The position numbers were made by a program, and so were the translations under genes. The notes under the pieces were generated by a model. That model ran no database searches. It saw only the letters and a program-made list of their open reading frames with translations, and was not told the origin of the DNA. Positions 10,080-18,345 of a stretch of 64,000 nucleotides of DNA are shown piece by piece. The stretch comes from Halobacteriovorax marinus SJ (lineage in GTDB: Bacteria; Bdellovibrionota; Bacteriovoracia; Bacteriovoracales; Bacteriovoracaceae), in the NCBI RefSeq assembly GCF_000210915.2, contig NC_016620.1:2480001-2544000 (forward strand), given 5' to 3'. Positions within the stretch are counted from its first letter, which is position 1. Each line of letters starts with the position of its first letter.

Positions 10080-11110
10080 TAGTACCTCCATTTATTTGAA
10101 AGATGCACAAGACTTAGCATAATTGGAACTTCTATTAATACACCCACAACTGTAACAAGTGCTGCACCAGAGTTTAATCCAAATAGTGCTATTGCAACTG
10201 CCACTGCAAGCTCAAAGAAATTACTGGCACCAATCATTGAGCCAGGACTTAATATACAATGAGGAAGAGTCATCTTCTTTCCTACGATCCATGCTGCAAA
10301 GAAGATGAAGTAAGTTTGAATAATTAATGGAATTGCAATTAATACTATATGGATTGGATTTTCAATAATCTTCTCTCCTTGAAAGGCAAAGAGTAAGATT
10401 AAAGTCGAAAGCAGAGCAATTATAGAAACAGGCTTAAGCTTTGGTAAAAAACTTTGTTCAAACCAATCTTTCCCATGTGTCTTGATTAATGCCTTATTCA
10501 CAATAAAACCAGCAGCGAGTGGTATGACAACAAATATTACAACTGACGAAACAAGTGTATCAACAGGAATAACAACACTAGTGACTCCTAGAAGAAATTT
10601 AACAATTGGAATAAAAGCAACTAATAAAACGAGATCATTTATTGCAACTTGAACAAGCGTGTACTCTGGATCGCCTTTAGTAAGATAAGACCATACAAAT
10701 ACCATCGCTGTACACGGAGCGGCTCCTAGTAAAATAGCTCCTGCAATATACTCACTCGCAAGCTCAGGAGTTAAGTATGCTCCGTAAATCTTATCGAAAA
10801 AGATCCAAGCAAAGAAGGCCATTGAAAATGGCTTTATGAGCCAATTAACAACCAAAGTGAGAGCAAGTCCTCTAGGATTTCTCCCCACATCTTTTATAGA
10901 AGAGAAGTCTATTTGCACCATCATTGGAAAGATCATAAGCCAAACAAGAATCGCAACAGGTATATTAACTGTTGCCAGATTAAGTTCACTAAGAACACTT
11001 ATAGAACTTCCAAGAAATTTTCCTAAAAGTATTCCTCCGACAATACAAAGCGCAACCCAAAGACTTAAATAGCGCTCAAAAAAACCCATTTGCTCAGATT
11101 CATTACTCAT
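10079..11110 (-). CDS. acr3: Acr3-type arsenite efflux permease
   Basis: Inner-membrane arsenite/antimonite exporter of the BART superfamily, 343 residues with about ten transmembrane helices. Family markers include the N-terminal [21 protein letters not shown], the conserved [20 protein letters not shown] with the essential membrane cysteine, and [24 protein letters not shown] near the C-terminus. It overlaps arsC by four bases. It supplies the efflux step after ArsC reduces arsenate to arsenite. It is clearly Acr3 and not ArsB. Confidence 0.95.
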   Translation of the reverse strand: MSNESEQMGFFERYLSLWVALCIVGGILLGKFLGSSISVLSELNLATVNIPVAILVWLMIFPMMVQIDFSSIKDVGRNPRGLALTLVVNWLIKPFSMAFFAWIFFDKIYGAYLTPELASEYIAGAILLGAAPCTAMVFVWSYLTKGDPEYTLVQVAINDLVLLVAFIPIVKFLLGVTSVVIPVDTLVSSVVIFVVIPLAAGFIVNKALIKTHGKDWFEQSFLPKLKPVSIIALLSTLILLFAFQGEKIIENPIHIVLIAIPLIIQTYFIFFAAWIVGKKMTLPHCILSPGSMIGASNFFELAVAVAIALFGLNSGAALVTVVGVLIEVPIMLSLVHLSNKWRY

Positions 11111-11538
11111 ACTTCTTCCTCTATGTATTTTTCGATCGAATCAATCATTAATCTTATTTCATCCCTTACTCTTCTATAGACACTGAGAATCTCTTCTTCA
11201 TCTTTCAAGTGACTTGTTAATCTCGGTGGATCATCAAATCCTGTATGAATAATCTTTCCACCAGGAAAGTAAGGACAGTTCTCAAAGGCATCTGAACAAA
11301 CTGTAAAAACAAAGTCCATAGCAATATCTGGTAGCTCGTCTGTTGTATTAGACTCGTGAGCACTAATATCAACACCACCTTCATTCATCACTTTCACAGC
11401 ATAAGGATTAAGGCCATGTTTCTTAGTTCCTGCTGAATAGAAATTATACTTATTCCCTTTAAGATGCTTTCCCCATCCCTCTGCCATCTGGGAGCGACAT
11501 GAATTTCCGGTACATAGAAATAAAATATTCTTCTTCAC
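11107..11538 (-). CDS. arsC: Arsenate reductase, thioredoxin-coupled (LMW-phosphatase fold)
   Basis: Reduces arsenate to arsenite with electrons from thioredoxin. The 143-residue protein has the phosphatase-like loop CTGNSCRS with nucleophile Cys9 and Arg15, and the redox relay cysteines Cys81 and Cys88 (VCSDAFENCP), then HTGFDDPPRL. This is the S. aureus pI258 / B. subtilis class and not the glutaredoxin-linked E. coli class. It lies ten bases after the regulator gene and overlaps acr3 by four bases. Confidence 0.95.
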   Translation of the reverse strand: MKKNILFLCTGNSCRSQMAEGWGKHLKGNKYNFYSAGTKKHGLNPYAVKVMNEGGVDISAHESNTTDELPDIAMDFVFTVCSDAFENCPYFPGGKIIHTGFDDPPRLTSHLKDEEEILSVYRRVRDEIRLMIDSIEKYIEEEV

Positions 11539-11548
11539 TTTAACTCCT

Positions 11549-11944
11549 TTAGAAGCATTCTAGAATGGGACAGTCACTTAAAGGTTGATTCTTATCAACA
11601 CAACAATCTGCTAAAGACTTTAAAGACTTCTTCATCTTTTTTAAGTCACTAATCTTCTCATCTATTTCTTTTATCTTGTTTTCGGTTTTCTCTAGGACAT
11701 GACTACACTTGGCGTGATTTCTAACTTTTAAATCTAAGAGTTCTTTTGCCTCTTTTAAAGTAAACCCTAGTTCTCTCGATCTTTTAATAAACTGAATTCT
11801 AACGATATAGTCCTTGCTATAATATCTATACGCTCCAGTTTTCTTAGGCTGCTTAATAAGCTCTTTGCGTTCATAGAAGCGGATCGTTTCAATATTGACA
11901 CCCGCCTCTTGTGCTAATTTTCCAATTGTAAAAAAATCTTTCAT
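11549..11944 (-). CDS. MerR-family metal-responsive regulator of the ars operon
   Basis: Transcription activator/repressor of the MerR family, 131 residues. The winged helix-turn-helix is MKDFFTIGKLAQEAGVNIET...IRFYERKELI, followed by a long dimerisation helix. Cysteines Cys80, Cys114, Cys115 and Cys125 (ADCCVDKNQPLSDCPILE) follow the layout of ZntR-like sensors (79, 114, 115, 124), pointing to a soft or heavy metal. I chose the ATG at 11944 because it gives the canonical N-terminus; the frame extends to a GTG at 11959, but that is inside the -10 box of the promoter. It heads an operon with arsC, acr3 and arsH, where an ArsR repressor would be usual. Confidence 0.87.
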   Translation of the reverse strand: MKDFFTIGKLAQEAGVNIETIRFYERKELIKQPKKTGAYRYYSKDYIVRIQFIKRSRELGFTLKEAKELLDLKVRNHAKCSHVLEKTENKIKEIDEKISDLKKMKKSLKSLADCCVDKNQPLSDCPILECF

Positions 11945-11950
11945 ACTCAT

Positions 11951-11982
11951 CTTATACACTCCGTACTATAGTACAGAGTCAA
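11951..11982 (-). promoter_or_regulatory. MerR-type promoter and operator of the ars operon
   Basis: On the minus strand a TTGACT -35 box (11977-11982) and a TATAAG -10 box (11951-11956) are separated by 20 bases, the over-long spacer typical of MerR-activated promoters. A dyad fills the spacer and touches the -35 box (11958-11979): ACTCTGTACTA facing TAGTACGGAGT, 10 of 11 pairs matching. It strongly resembles the classical mer operator. The expected transcription start is near 11944. Confidence 0.85.
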
Positions 11983-12092
11983 GATATCACACGAAGAAAT
12001 TCTTTATCAATCTACGAAAGTAGTTATCCAGTACACAAGCAAGCGTTAGCGCAGCGTATATTCGATAGAATTTTTTTGAAAATAAGGGTAAA

Positions 12093-12168
12093 TGGAGCGC
12101 GTGACAAGGTTCGAACTTGCGACATCTGCCATGGCAAGGCAGCTCTCTACCAACTGAGATACACGCGC
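12093..12168 (-). tRNA. tRNA-Gly (GCC)
   Basis: A full cloverleaf of 76 bases: acceptor GCGCGTG/CACGCGC, D-stem TCTC/GAGA, anticodon stem CTGCC/GGCAG around loop TTGCCAT (anticodon GCC), T-loop TTCGAAC, and an encoded CCA. Confidence 0.97.
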
Positions 12169-12243
12169 TTATTTTGAGAAAATTCTTATATAATAAATCG
12201 AATTTTAAGACAATACCTTAGATGTCTTTATCATCTAAAAATC

Positions 12244-12290
12244 TAAACTGTCTGATCTTTGATCACCAAAGTGGTTAGATAGACAGTTTA
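12244..12290. repeat. Nested hairpin between tRNA-Gly and an exported kinase-like gene
   Basis: A perfect 10-bp outer stem (TAAACTGTCT with AGACAGTTTA) encloses an inner stem (CTTTG-ATCAC-CAAAG). There is no T-run on the plus strand. It could be a leader structure of the following gene, an operator, or a terminator read on the minus strand, where GATTTTTAG follows it. The stretch 11983-12324 otherwise holds only the tRNA. Confidence 0.5.
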
Positions 12291-12354
12291 AGCGCCCATA
12301 AGTCATTAGAATCACTGCCATCAGATGGCATACCTTTTGCTTTTTATACACTCA

Positions 12355-13719
12355 ATGAATAAAATACTCTTTGCTCTAATATTTCTTAGCCTATCCTCAT
12401 GGTCTGCTGATCTTTCTCTTTTTCTAGAGAATGGGAACTTTAATGAAGAGTTCGCTAAGCAAATTCTCTCGGGAGATTTAAAGGATGGTGAGAGCATTCA
12501 CCTCATAGATAGAAGTCTTACTTTTAAGAAGATTCTTGGTAGCGGAAATACAACACTCATACTCAAAGTTCAAAATCCTGAAACGGGAGTAGACTTCGCT
12601 CTCAGACTTCCACATGGAAATACTGAGAAGCGCTACCATCTAAGTGATGGAATGAGATTTATCAATCATACATTTAATGGTTACGAAGAGCTAAATGATG
12701 CCGGTTTACCAATTCCTAAGATACATGACTACAATAAAGATCACTACCTTCTTGTAGATATTATTGAGCACGACTTTAGCCTTAGAACTTTCCTAGCGAG
12801 AAATAATACCTTTACTGAAGAGTCTAAGGAGAGGGCCTTAAAGTCGCTAATAGAATTTTCAAAAGAAACAGCACTCTTTGATTCAATAGGAGATTTTCAT
12901 CTTGAACAAGCCGTATATTCTAAAGATAAAAATAAATGGTTCTTGCTAGACTGGGCTTCAGGCCATCAATTAGCGCGTCAGCCATCCTCACCTAATGTTT
13001 TTTCAAGCTTTCTCTTTTATGAGAACAATATTGCTCTCGACGGTAATGGAAATGAGATATATGAAATTAATAGAGATGGTCACAAAATAAAAGTTGCGAG
13101 AGAGATAAGTGAGTTTGAAAAGGCTGCACTAGCATCAATAACAAATGCTATTGAAGAACAGAGAAGAGTTCAAACAGAATTAGACAATCTTGAATTAGAT
13201 AGAATTAAGCAAAAGCTTTCAACTCTTTCTGATCACAAGGAAGTTTTAGAAGTTTATAAGAATATTCACACTAAGCATTTAGCTTCTTTCTTCACTCTTT
13301 TACAAAAAGATTTTATCGCAAATCAATTAGAGAAGTTCCCAAGAGGAGCTCTAGGCGCAAGTGAGCTTGACTTACTAATGAATCACCTCGGAAAATTCAC
13401 TCCTTACTTTTTCTCTCAATTTGCAGAAAAGATAATCGACAATATTTATGATCTTGAAACTTTCAATCATCTCTATGTAAAACTACAGACAATAGGCCTT
13501 GATGAAGAACTTGAAGATGATATCGCTGGAGCAATTGCTAGAAATATGGAGAGGCTTCTAAGAAATACAACTAACGATCCTAAAATCTTAGATAGTGTTG
13601 AAAAATTGAAAAATGACTATGGCCTTATCAACTATATGGCAAAAGAGCACTTGGCCAATGCAGCTCAGTACTTAAAGCCTGCTACAAGCTGTAGAGACGT
13701 GATCTCTAGCTTTCTCTAA
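12355..13719 (+). CDS. Exported protein with an aminoglycoside-phosphotransferase/kinase-like fold
   Basis: A 454-residue protein with a signal peptide (MNKILFALIFLSLSSWSA) and a kinase-like N-terminal half. Visible landmarks: glycine loop LGSGNTTLILKV (residues 61-72), a strand FALRLP where Arg84 replaces the usual lysine, hinge-like YLLVDIIEHDFSLRTFL, a catalytic-loop-like IGDFHLEQ with Asp180 and His182, and LLDWASG with Asp199, as in APH/RIO-type kinases. Residues 240-454 are helical with no recognised domain. I start at 12355 because this yields a clean signal peptide; an ATG at 12325 adds ten hydrophobic residues. Neither has a clear ribosome-binding site. It may be an exported kinase, or a pseudokinase. 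Function and target are unknown. Confidence 0.6.
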   Translation: MNKILFALIFLSLSSWSADLSLFLENGNFNEEFAKQILSGDLKDGESIHLIDRSLTFKKILGSGNTTLILKVQNPETGVDFALRLPHGNTEKRYHLSDGMRFINHTFNGYEELNDAGLPIPKIHDYNKDHYLLVDIIEHDFSLRTFLARNNTFTEESKERALKSLIEFSKETALFDSIGDFHLEQAVYSKDKNKWFLLDWASGHQLARQPSSPNVFSSFLFYENNIALDGNGNEIYEINRDGHKIKVAREISEFEKAALASITNAIEEQRRVQTELDNLELDRIKQKLSTLSDHKEVLEVYKNIHTKHLASFFTLLQKDFIANQLEKFPRGALGASELDLLMNHLGKFTPYFFSQFAEKIIDNIYDLETFNHLYVKLQTIGLDEELEDDIAGAIARNMERLLRNTTNDPKILDSVEKLKNDYGLINYMAKEHLANAAQYLKPATSCRDVISSFL

Positions 13720-13817
13720 AAGCTCAGTAAACTACTGAAATTAAATCATTTTACCTACACCTATCAACTACACAATGCACCACTAAAGCAATATAATTAG
13801 ACTTCCTTAACAATTGT

Positions 13818-13846
13818 TTGACCCATCAACCAGACTCATCTATGAT
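13818..13846 (+). promoter_or_regulatory. Sigma-70-type promoter of the repeat-protein gene
   Basis: TTGACC (13818-13823) and TATGAT (13841-13846) are separated by 17 bases, and a GGAG ribosome-binding site and ATG follow at 13875. This is a near-consensus promoter. Confidence 0.7.
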
Positions 13847-13874
13847 GCCTCCAAATTAGACCTTGGAGAACTAA

Positions 13875-15071
13875 ATGAAATACTTATCGAGCATTGCTCT
13901 TTTATTAACTTGTATGATCTCAAGCGCACAAGCACTAGAGTATAATGCCCCTACTCTTATTTTTAACTCTTCTGCAGATAGCGGACACAATATGCCACCA
14001 AGAACTGTCTTCACAGATAGGGCCCCATCAATTAATGATCATGGTGAAATGGCCATTACTCTCACACTACTAGATGGTACATACGATACAGGAATTTGGG
14101 TTAAATCAAAATTTCAAGAGGGAATTCTGACTACAACAGGTGCTAGAGAATCATTCAATGACGTTCAAATAAATAATGATGGAGCACTCTTCTACACGCA
14201 CCAAACTCTCAATGGTATAAAAGGTGTTTATACTGCCACAGGAAAAAAAGAAGGTGGATATAATTTTACAAATCATATGGATGATGAAGAGATTATGCCT
14301 TACGAATCTTTTAGTAACCTCTTTCTAACAAAGAGTGGTGAATTATTTTTTACGGCGAAAAACTTTAAAGGTGATCTAGCTATATTTAACTATCATGCTG
14401 AATTTGGTCTAGATTTAATTACGGCCCAGAATCAAAGATCTCGCACTCCATATTCATTTGTCTTCTCTCCAAGCTATAATGACAATTCCGAAGCTGCCTA
14501 CAAAGTAAGAGTTGGTAAACGTGGAGAGCTTGATGACTCTCTACCTGATCAAATAATTTTAAGCAAAGGATCTAGTAAGAAGATCGTAGCTCAAGATCAA
14601 GATAGTGATCCAAATTCTAAATGGAAGAGTCTTAGAAATACAGTGGCCCTAAGTAATTCAGGAGCTGTTGCTTTTATAGCTCACGACGGAGTAGCTGAGA
14701 AATTAGTACTTATTGAAGCAAACGGAAACGAAAGAATTCTTGCGACAAAGGGAAAAGAACTAAAAGAATTTAGTTTCTTTTCAGTTATTATCAATGACAA
14801 AAACTGGGTTGCTTTTAGAGGTAAGGACTTAGAAGGAAACCATACGATCTTTATAGCAACAGAGAATGGTGTTCAGAAAGTTCTAACACAATTTGATAAA
14901 ATTAAAGTTCCATGGGGTGAAGCTCTTATTGCGTACGGACCACATATTCCATTTGGTGGTAATATTGATATGAATAACCATGGTGATATTATTGTCAACA
15001 CAGGACTAGCAAACTTAGAAAATACTCAAGACTACGGAAGTGGTGTTGTAGTTATTTACTCAAAGAAATAA
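13875..15071 (+). CDS. Exported repeat protein, probable beta-propeller
   Basis: A 398-residue exported protein (signal peptide MKYLSSIALLLTCMISSAQA) of unknown function. About seven spaced copies of a motif like (I/L)N-[ND]-x-G-x-[VA]-[AF] are visible: PSINDHGEMAI, QINNDGALFY, FLTKSGELFF, PSYNDNSEAAY, ALSNSGAVAF, IINDKNWVAF and DMNNHGDIIV. Such spacing (40-60 residues) suggests a seven-bladed beta-propeller, as in secreted proteins with N-x-x-G-x-x-A-F repeats. The gene has its own good promoter. It is likely periplasmic or released; a ligand cannot be named. Confidence 0.6.
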   Translation: MKYLSSIALLLTCMISSAQALEYNAPTLIFNSSADSGHNMPPRTVFTDRAPSINDHGEMAITLTLLDGTYDTGIWVKSKFQEGILTTTGARESFNDVQINNDGALFYTHQTLNGIKGVYTATGKKEGGYNFTNHMDDEEIMPYESFSNLFLTKSGELFFTAKNFKGDLAIFNYHAEFGLDLITAQNQRSRTPYSFVFSPSYNDNSEAAYKVRVGKRGELDDSLPDQIILSKGSSKKIVAQDQDSDPNSKWKSLRNTVALSNSGAVAFIAHDGVAEKLVLIEANGNERILATKGKELKEFSFFSVIINDKNWVAFRGKDLEGNHTIFIATENGVQKVLTQFDKIKVPWGEALIAYGPHIPFGGNIDMNNHGDIIVNTGLANLENTQDYGSGVVVIYSKK

Positions 15072-15081
15072 TCTTTCAATC

Positions 15082-15113
15082 AACTTTGGAGCTCCCCAGA
15101 GAGTTCCAAAGTT
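15082..15113. terminator. Hairpin between convergent genes, probable terminator
   Basis: A 13-bp stem with one G-T pair (AACTTTGGAGCTC against GAGTTCCAAAGTT) closes a six-base loop between two converging genes. The T-rich tail is interrupted, so efficiency is uncertain. Confidence 0.55.
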
Positions 15114-15137
15114 CGTCTACTTTCTTATTCCAAAAGA

Positions 15138-15509
15138 CTAGTACTTCGCATTTTGAAGCTTAAGTACATTCCCATCTAAGTCTTCAAATATCAGCATATG
15201 TCCCCAAGACTCATCAACCTCACCTAGTATTTTTGCCCCTGCAGCTTCTAAAACTTTTCTATCTGAAGAAACATCATCACTTGATAAAGTAAGAGTCCCA
15301 CCACAGTGAGCACCATGTGAATCTCTTGGAAAAGAAGGAATATCCTCTCCCTCTGTCCAGTGAAGTCCAACCATTACACCTCCACAGTCCATACTCGTCC
15401 AATGAGATGTTTCGTAGGAGATTTTCATATTCAATACTTCTGAGTAAAACTTAACAGCTCTACTCATGTCAGTAACATTATAATAAATATCATGAACACC
15501 TTGGATCAT
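15138..15509 (-). CDS. VOC/glyoxalase-family protein
   Basis: A 123-residue single vicinal-oxygen-chelate domain. It starts MIQGVHDIYYNVTDMSRAVKFYSEVL, a family-typical opening with a first metal-ligand histidine, and ends with the conserved FEDLDGNVLKLQN. These proteins range from glyoxalases and dioxygenases to resistance proteins; the substrate cannot be inferred. AAGGAG lies six bases before the ATG. No operon partner: the downstream neighbour converges and the upstream gene is 44 bases away on the same strand. Confidence 0.82.
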   Translation of the reverse strand: MIQGVHDIYYNVTDMSRAVKFYSEVLNMKISYETSHWTSMDCGGVMVGLHWTEGEDIPSFPRDSHGAHCGGTLTLSSDDVSSDRKVLEAAGAKILGEVDESWGHMLIFEDLDGNVLKLQNAKY

Positions 15510-15553
15510 AAAAAAGCTCCTTATTTTATTTCTTTAATTATTTAATATTACAA

Positions 15554-17440
15554 TTAATCACTAAGACTCTTTATGACTGAGGCGACATTAGCTATACGAA
15601 CAGGCTTAGATACAAAATCCAACATTCCAGCATCCAAACACTTTTGCCTATCTTCTTCTAATACATTGGCCGTCATTGCAACAATCTTACTTTCTTTATT
15701 ATTTTTTAAAATCTTTTTTGTAGCTGTTACTCCGTCCATGACAGGCATTTGCATATCCATAAAAATGAGTGAGTAATTTTCATTAGAACAAGCTTCTACA
15801 GCCACTTTTCCATTTTCTACTATGTCTACTTTATATCCGAGCTTAGCTAGAATCATTTCTCCAAGTTTTTGATTAACCCTATTGTCTTCAACTAGAATTA
15901 TCTTGTGAGGATACTTCTTTTCAAATCCATCATAATTGACATCTTGCTCCTCACTTTGAAATTCATTTCCTTTCTCAAATTCTAACTCAAAACTGAACTT
16001 ACTCCCTTCTCCTTTTCTACTCTCAACCTTTATCTTTCCGCCTAAAAGTTTGGCAAGCTTAGAACTAATAGATAACCCAAGTCCAGTTCCTCCAAACTTC
16101 CTTGTCACTCCCTCGTCTGCTTGAGTGAACTCTTGAAATAGTCTTGATTGCTCTTCTTCACTCATTCCAATTCCATTATCTTTTACCGAAAATAGGACTT
16201 TCACAATATTTCCGTTACACCCTGTAAGCTTAATATCTAGGAATACTTTCTCTTCATCGGGAGAGAATTTAACAGCATTACTTAGAAGATTTGTAATGAT
16301 TTGCTTTAATCTTACAATATCTGATTTTAAAAATTGAGGTATAGAATTATCAATTTTACTATGTATTGTAATCCCTTTTTCAGAAGCAATATTTGCTATT
16401 AAAGATGTTACATCTTCGACAGACTTCTTTAAGTTAAAACTAACTTTTTCTATAGAGAGTTTACCTGATTCAATTTTCGAGAAACTCAAAATATCATTAA
16501 TAATTGTTAGTAAACTGTCGCCACAACTATTAATAATAGATAGCATCTCTTCTTGAAGTGGATTTAAACTTGTATCTTTTAAAAGAGATGCCATCCCCAG
16601 AATTCCATTCATAGGAGTTCTTATTTCATGACTCATGTTTGCTAGAAATAAGGACTTCGCTTTTTCCGCGGCAAGAGCTTTATTTCTTGAATCCTCTAGC
16701 TCTCGCTGATATTTCTTTTGCTCACTAATGTCTCTTATGATTCCAGTTAAATATAAACCATCTTCAGTTCTTGCTTCTCCAACATTAATACTTATAGGTA
16801 CAACTCTTCCGTCTTTGGAAGTAAATTCCAACTCTTCAGTTTCACCAACCAACTTTGTAACATCAACCTTTAGATACTTATCAATATTAGTTCCTAATAA
16901 CTCTTTTTCACTAAGGCCAAATAACTTGATCAATTTATCGTTAACACTTTCTATTCTTCCACTAGAATCAATAACAAAGAAAGCATCTGGAGTTGTACGA
17001 AAAATAGATTGCAGCTTAGCATGATTTTTCCTATTAACCATTGCCTCTTTCTTTACACCTGTAATATCTCGAGATGAAGCATAAAGAAAAAAGTCCCCAT
17101 CTAATTCAATTCCCCTAGCATTAATTTCAACATTGAATATCTCACCATTCTTTTTCTCATGCTTTGTTTCAAAGATTTTAGGATTTTCAATTAAGTCTTT
17201 AATTACAGGTATCATATCTTCTACAGGGAAGTGTCTGTCCCAATCTTTTACATTAAGTTCATGCGCTTCCTCTAATGAGTAGCCCAGAAGATCTGCAAAA
17301 GTAGTACTGCAATAAACTACGTCACCATTTTGAGTTAGTATATGTACCCCATCGGAAGCATTCATCACAAGAAGCTTGAGGAGGGATAACTCTTTCTTGG
17401 GAGTATCATACTTACTTAAAAGATTATTCAATTTTGACAT
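15554..17440 (-). CDS. Soluble hybrid sensor histidine kinase (PAS-PAS-HisKA-HATPase-REC)
   Basis: A 628-residue cytosolic hybrid kinase with no transmembrane segment. Domains in order: PAS at about 20-135 (GVHILTQNGDVVYCS), PAS at about 145-260 (TPDAFFVIDSSGRIESVN), HisKA with the phospho-acceptor in FLANMSHEIRTPMNGILG, HATPase with the N-box (LLSNAVKFS), DNGIGMSEEE and [19 protein letters not shown], and a C-terminal receiver (VEDNRVNQK; MDMQMPVMDGV with the acceptor aspartate; KPVR). Probably a phosphorelay component whose output is encoded elsewhere. Input is intracellular, perhaps redox, a ligand or a partner protein. Confidence 0.92.
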   Translation of the reverse strand: MSKLNNLLSKYDTPKKELSLLKLLVMNASDGVHILTQNGDVVYCSTTFADLLGYSLEEAHELNVKDWDRHFPVEDMIPVIKDLIENPKIFETKHEKKNGEIFNVEINARGIELDGDFFLYASSRDITGVKKEAMVNRKNHAKLQSIFRTTPDAFFVIDSSGRIESVNDKLIKLFGLSEKELLGTNIDKYLKVDVTKLVGETEELEFTSKDGRVVPISINVGEARTEDGLYLTGIIRDISEQKKYQRELEDSRNKALAAEKAKSLFLANMSHEIRTPMNGILGMASLLKDTSLNPLQEEMLSIINSCGDSLLTIINDILSFSKIESGKLSIEKVSFNLKKSVEDVTSLIANIASEKGITIHSKIDNSIPQFLKSDIVRLKQIITNLLSNAVKFSPDEEKVFLDIKLTGCNGNIVKVLFSVKDNGIGMSEEEQSRLFQEFTQADEGVTRKFGGTGLGLSISSKLAKLLGGKIKVESRKGEGSKFSFELEFEKGNEFQSEEQDVNYDGFEKKYPHKIILVEDNRVNQKLGEMILAKLGYKVDIVENGKVAVEACSNENYSLIFMDMQMPVMDGVTATKKILKNNKESKIVAMTANVLEEDRQKCLDAGMLDFVSKPVRIANVASVIKSLSD

Positions 17441-17673
17441 GAAAATTTATCGGACTTCTAGGAGTAAACTATTAAATTAAATTTGTTCTCGCGGAATGAC
17501 ATTCCAGTGCTAAATCATCAACAATTACTAAAATAACGCTCTTATGATGTATTATTCTTTCTACTTCAATACTAAGAACCTTCCTCTTTTAGCTGACCAT
17601 TTACATCCGTTTTCTTATCAACGATGTCTACACGCGACCTAAAACTTTAGGCTGAGGTTTATCAGATATTAAG

Positions 17674-17702
17674 TGGTGCCCCGAAGTGGACGATTATCGA
17701 AC
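17674..17702 (-). repeat. Partial copy of the 3' end of tRNA-Phe
   Basis: On the minus strand this reads as a T-loop-like TTCGATAATC and then the tRNA tail TCGGGGCACCA. Fifteen of 17 bases match the 3' end of the intact tRNA-Phe 498 bases away in the same orientation, including the CCA end. Together the two sites bracket only the cupin gene. It may be a relic attachment site or a tRNA remnant. The 279-base gap 17441-17719 otherwise shows no gene. Confidence 0.55.
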
Positions 17703-17719
17703 TGCAATCATCAATTTAT

Positions 17720-18097
17720 CTAATCAAGCTCAAACTTAACATCATCATTCTTAGTATTTCTTCTAAAAATCAAAAATGTAGCTTCTGTACCAGTTCTATT
17801 CTCTAAATAATGTAGTAACTCTGAATTTGCTTTAAAAATGACAAAGTCACCACTTTCTAACTTAGTCTCTTTAGAACCTTCGACTGCAATGAGTTCCCCG
17901 TTAGTTACATAAATGATCTCGTCAATTGATCTATGATAGTGAGGAGCTGAAGCCTTTGTACCGGGCCTTACTTTCTCACTATATAAGAATAACTGATTCG
18001 TTTTAAAAACTTCTGCTGAAAGAGCAAATGGATAATCTTTTTCTGAGTTAGAAGTTGGCAACTTGTGATTAAGTTCACTAGAACGTTTTATTTCCAT
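17720..18097 (-). CDS. Cupin-fold protein
   Basis: A 125-residue single cupin domain. The two cupin motifs are present: SAPHYHRSIDEIIYVTNGEL (two histidines and a glutamate as metal ligands) and a second block around FVIFKANSELLHYLENRTG with another histidine. Such proteins range from dioxygenases and isomerases to small sensors. The gene sits alone between tRNA-Phe and a partial copy of that tRNA's 3' end, so it may have arrived with a small integrated element, although no integrase is present and its base composition looks like that of its neighbours. Confidence 0.82.
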   Translation of the reverse strand: MEIKRSSELNHKLPTSNSEKDYPFALSAEVFKTNQLFLYSEKVRPGTKASAPHYHRSIDEIIYVTNGELIAVEGSKETKLESGDFVIFKANSELLHYLENRTGTEATFLIFRRNTKNDDVKFELD

Positions 18098-18131
18098 TCG
18101 CTAATTGTAGAAAATATTTTGAAGAAAAGGC

Positions 18132-18168
18132 AAAAAAAAACCAGATGTGGGTTAACATCTGGTTTTTT
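18132..18168. terminator. Bidirectional terminator downstream of tRNA-Phe
   Basis: A stem CCAGATGT/ACATCTGG with a six-base loop is flanked by nine As on the left and six Ts on the right, so it can work on both strands. It follows tRNA-Phe on the minus strand and precedes the cupin gene. Confidence 0.88.
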
Positions 18169-18171
18169 AAA

Positions 18172-18247
18172 TGGTGCCCCGACGCGGATTCGAACCACGG
18201 ACACAAGGATTTTCAGTCCTTTGCTCTACCGACTGAGCTATCGGGGC
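18172..18247 (-). tRNA. tRNA-Phe (GAA)
   Basis: A 76-base cloverleaf: acceptor GCCCCGA/TCGGGGC, anticodon loop CTGAAAA with anticodon GAA, T-loop TTCGAAT, and an encoded CCA. Confidence 0.97.
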
Positions 18248-18345
18248 TTAAATTCTTTTTTGAAGTGAGGATTAAAATAATGGAATGTACTGATTTCGTC
18301 AAATTAATTCTTAATATAATTTAGATAATTTAGTATGTTATATGT

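Noticed and set aside
12244-12290. Riboswitch or small RNA candidate
   Set aside because: The nested hairpin matches no riboswitch class I know, and no other conserved core is visible, so it is listed only as a hairpin.
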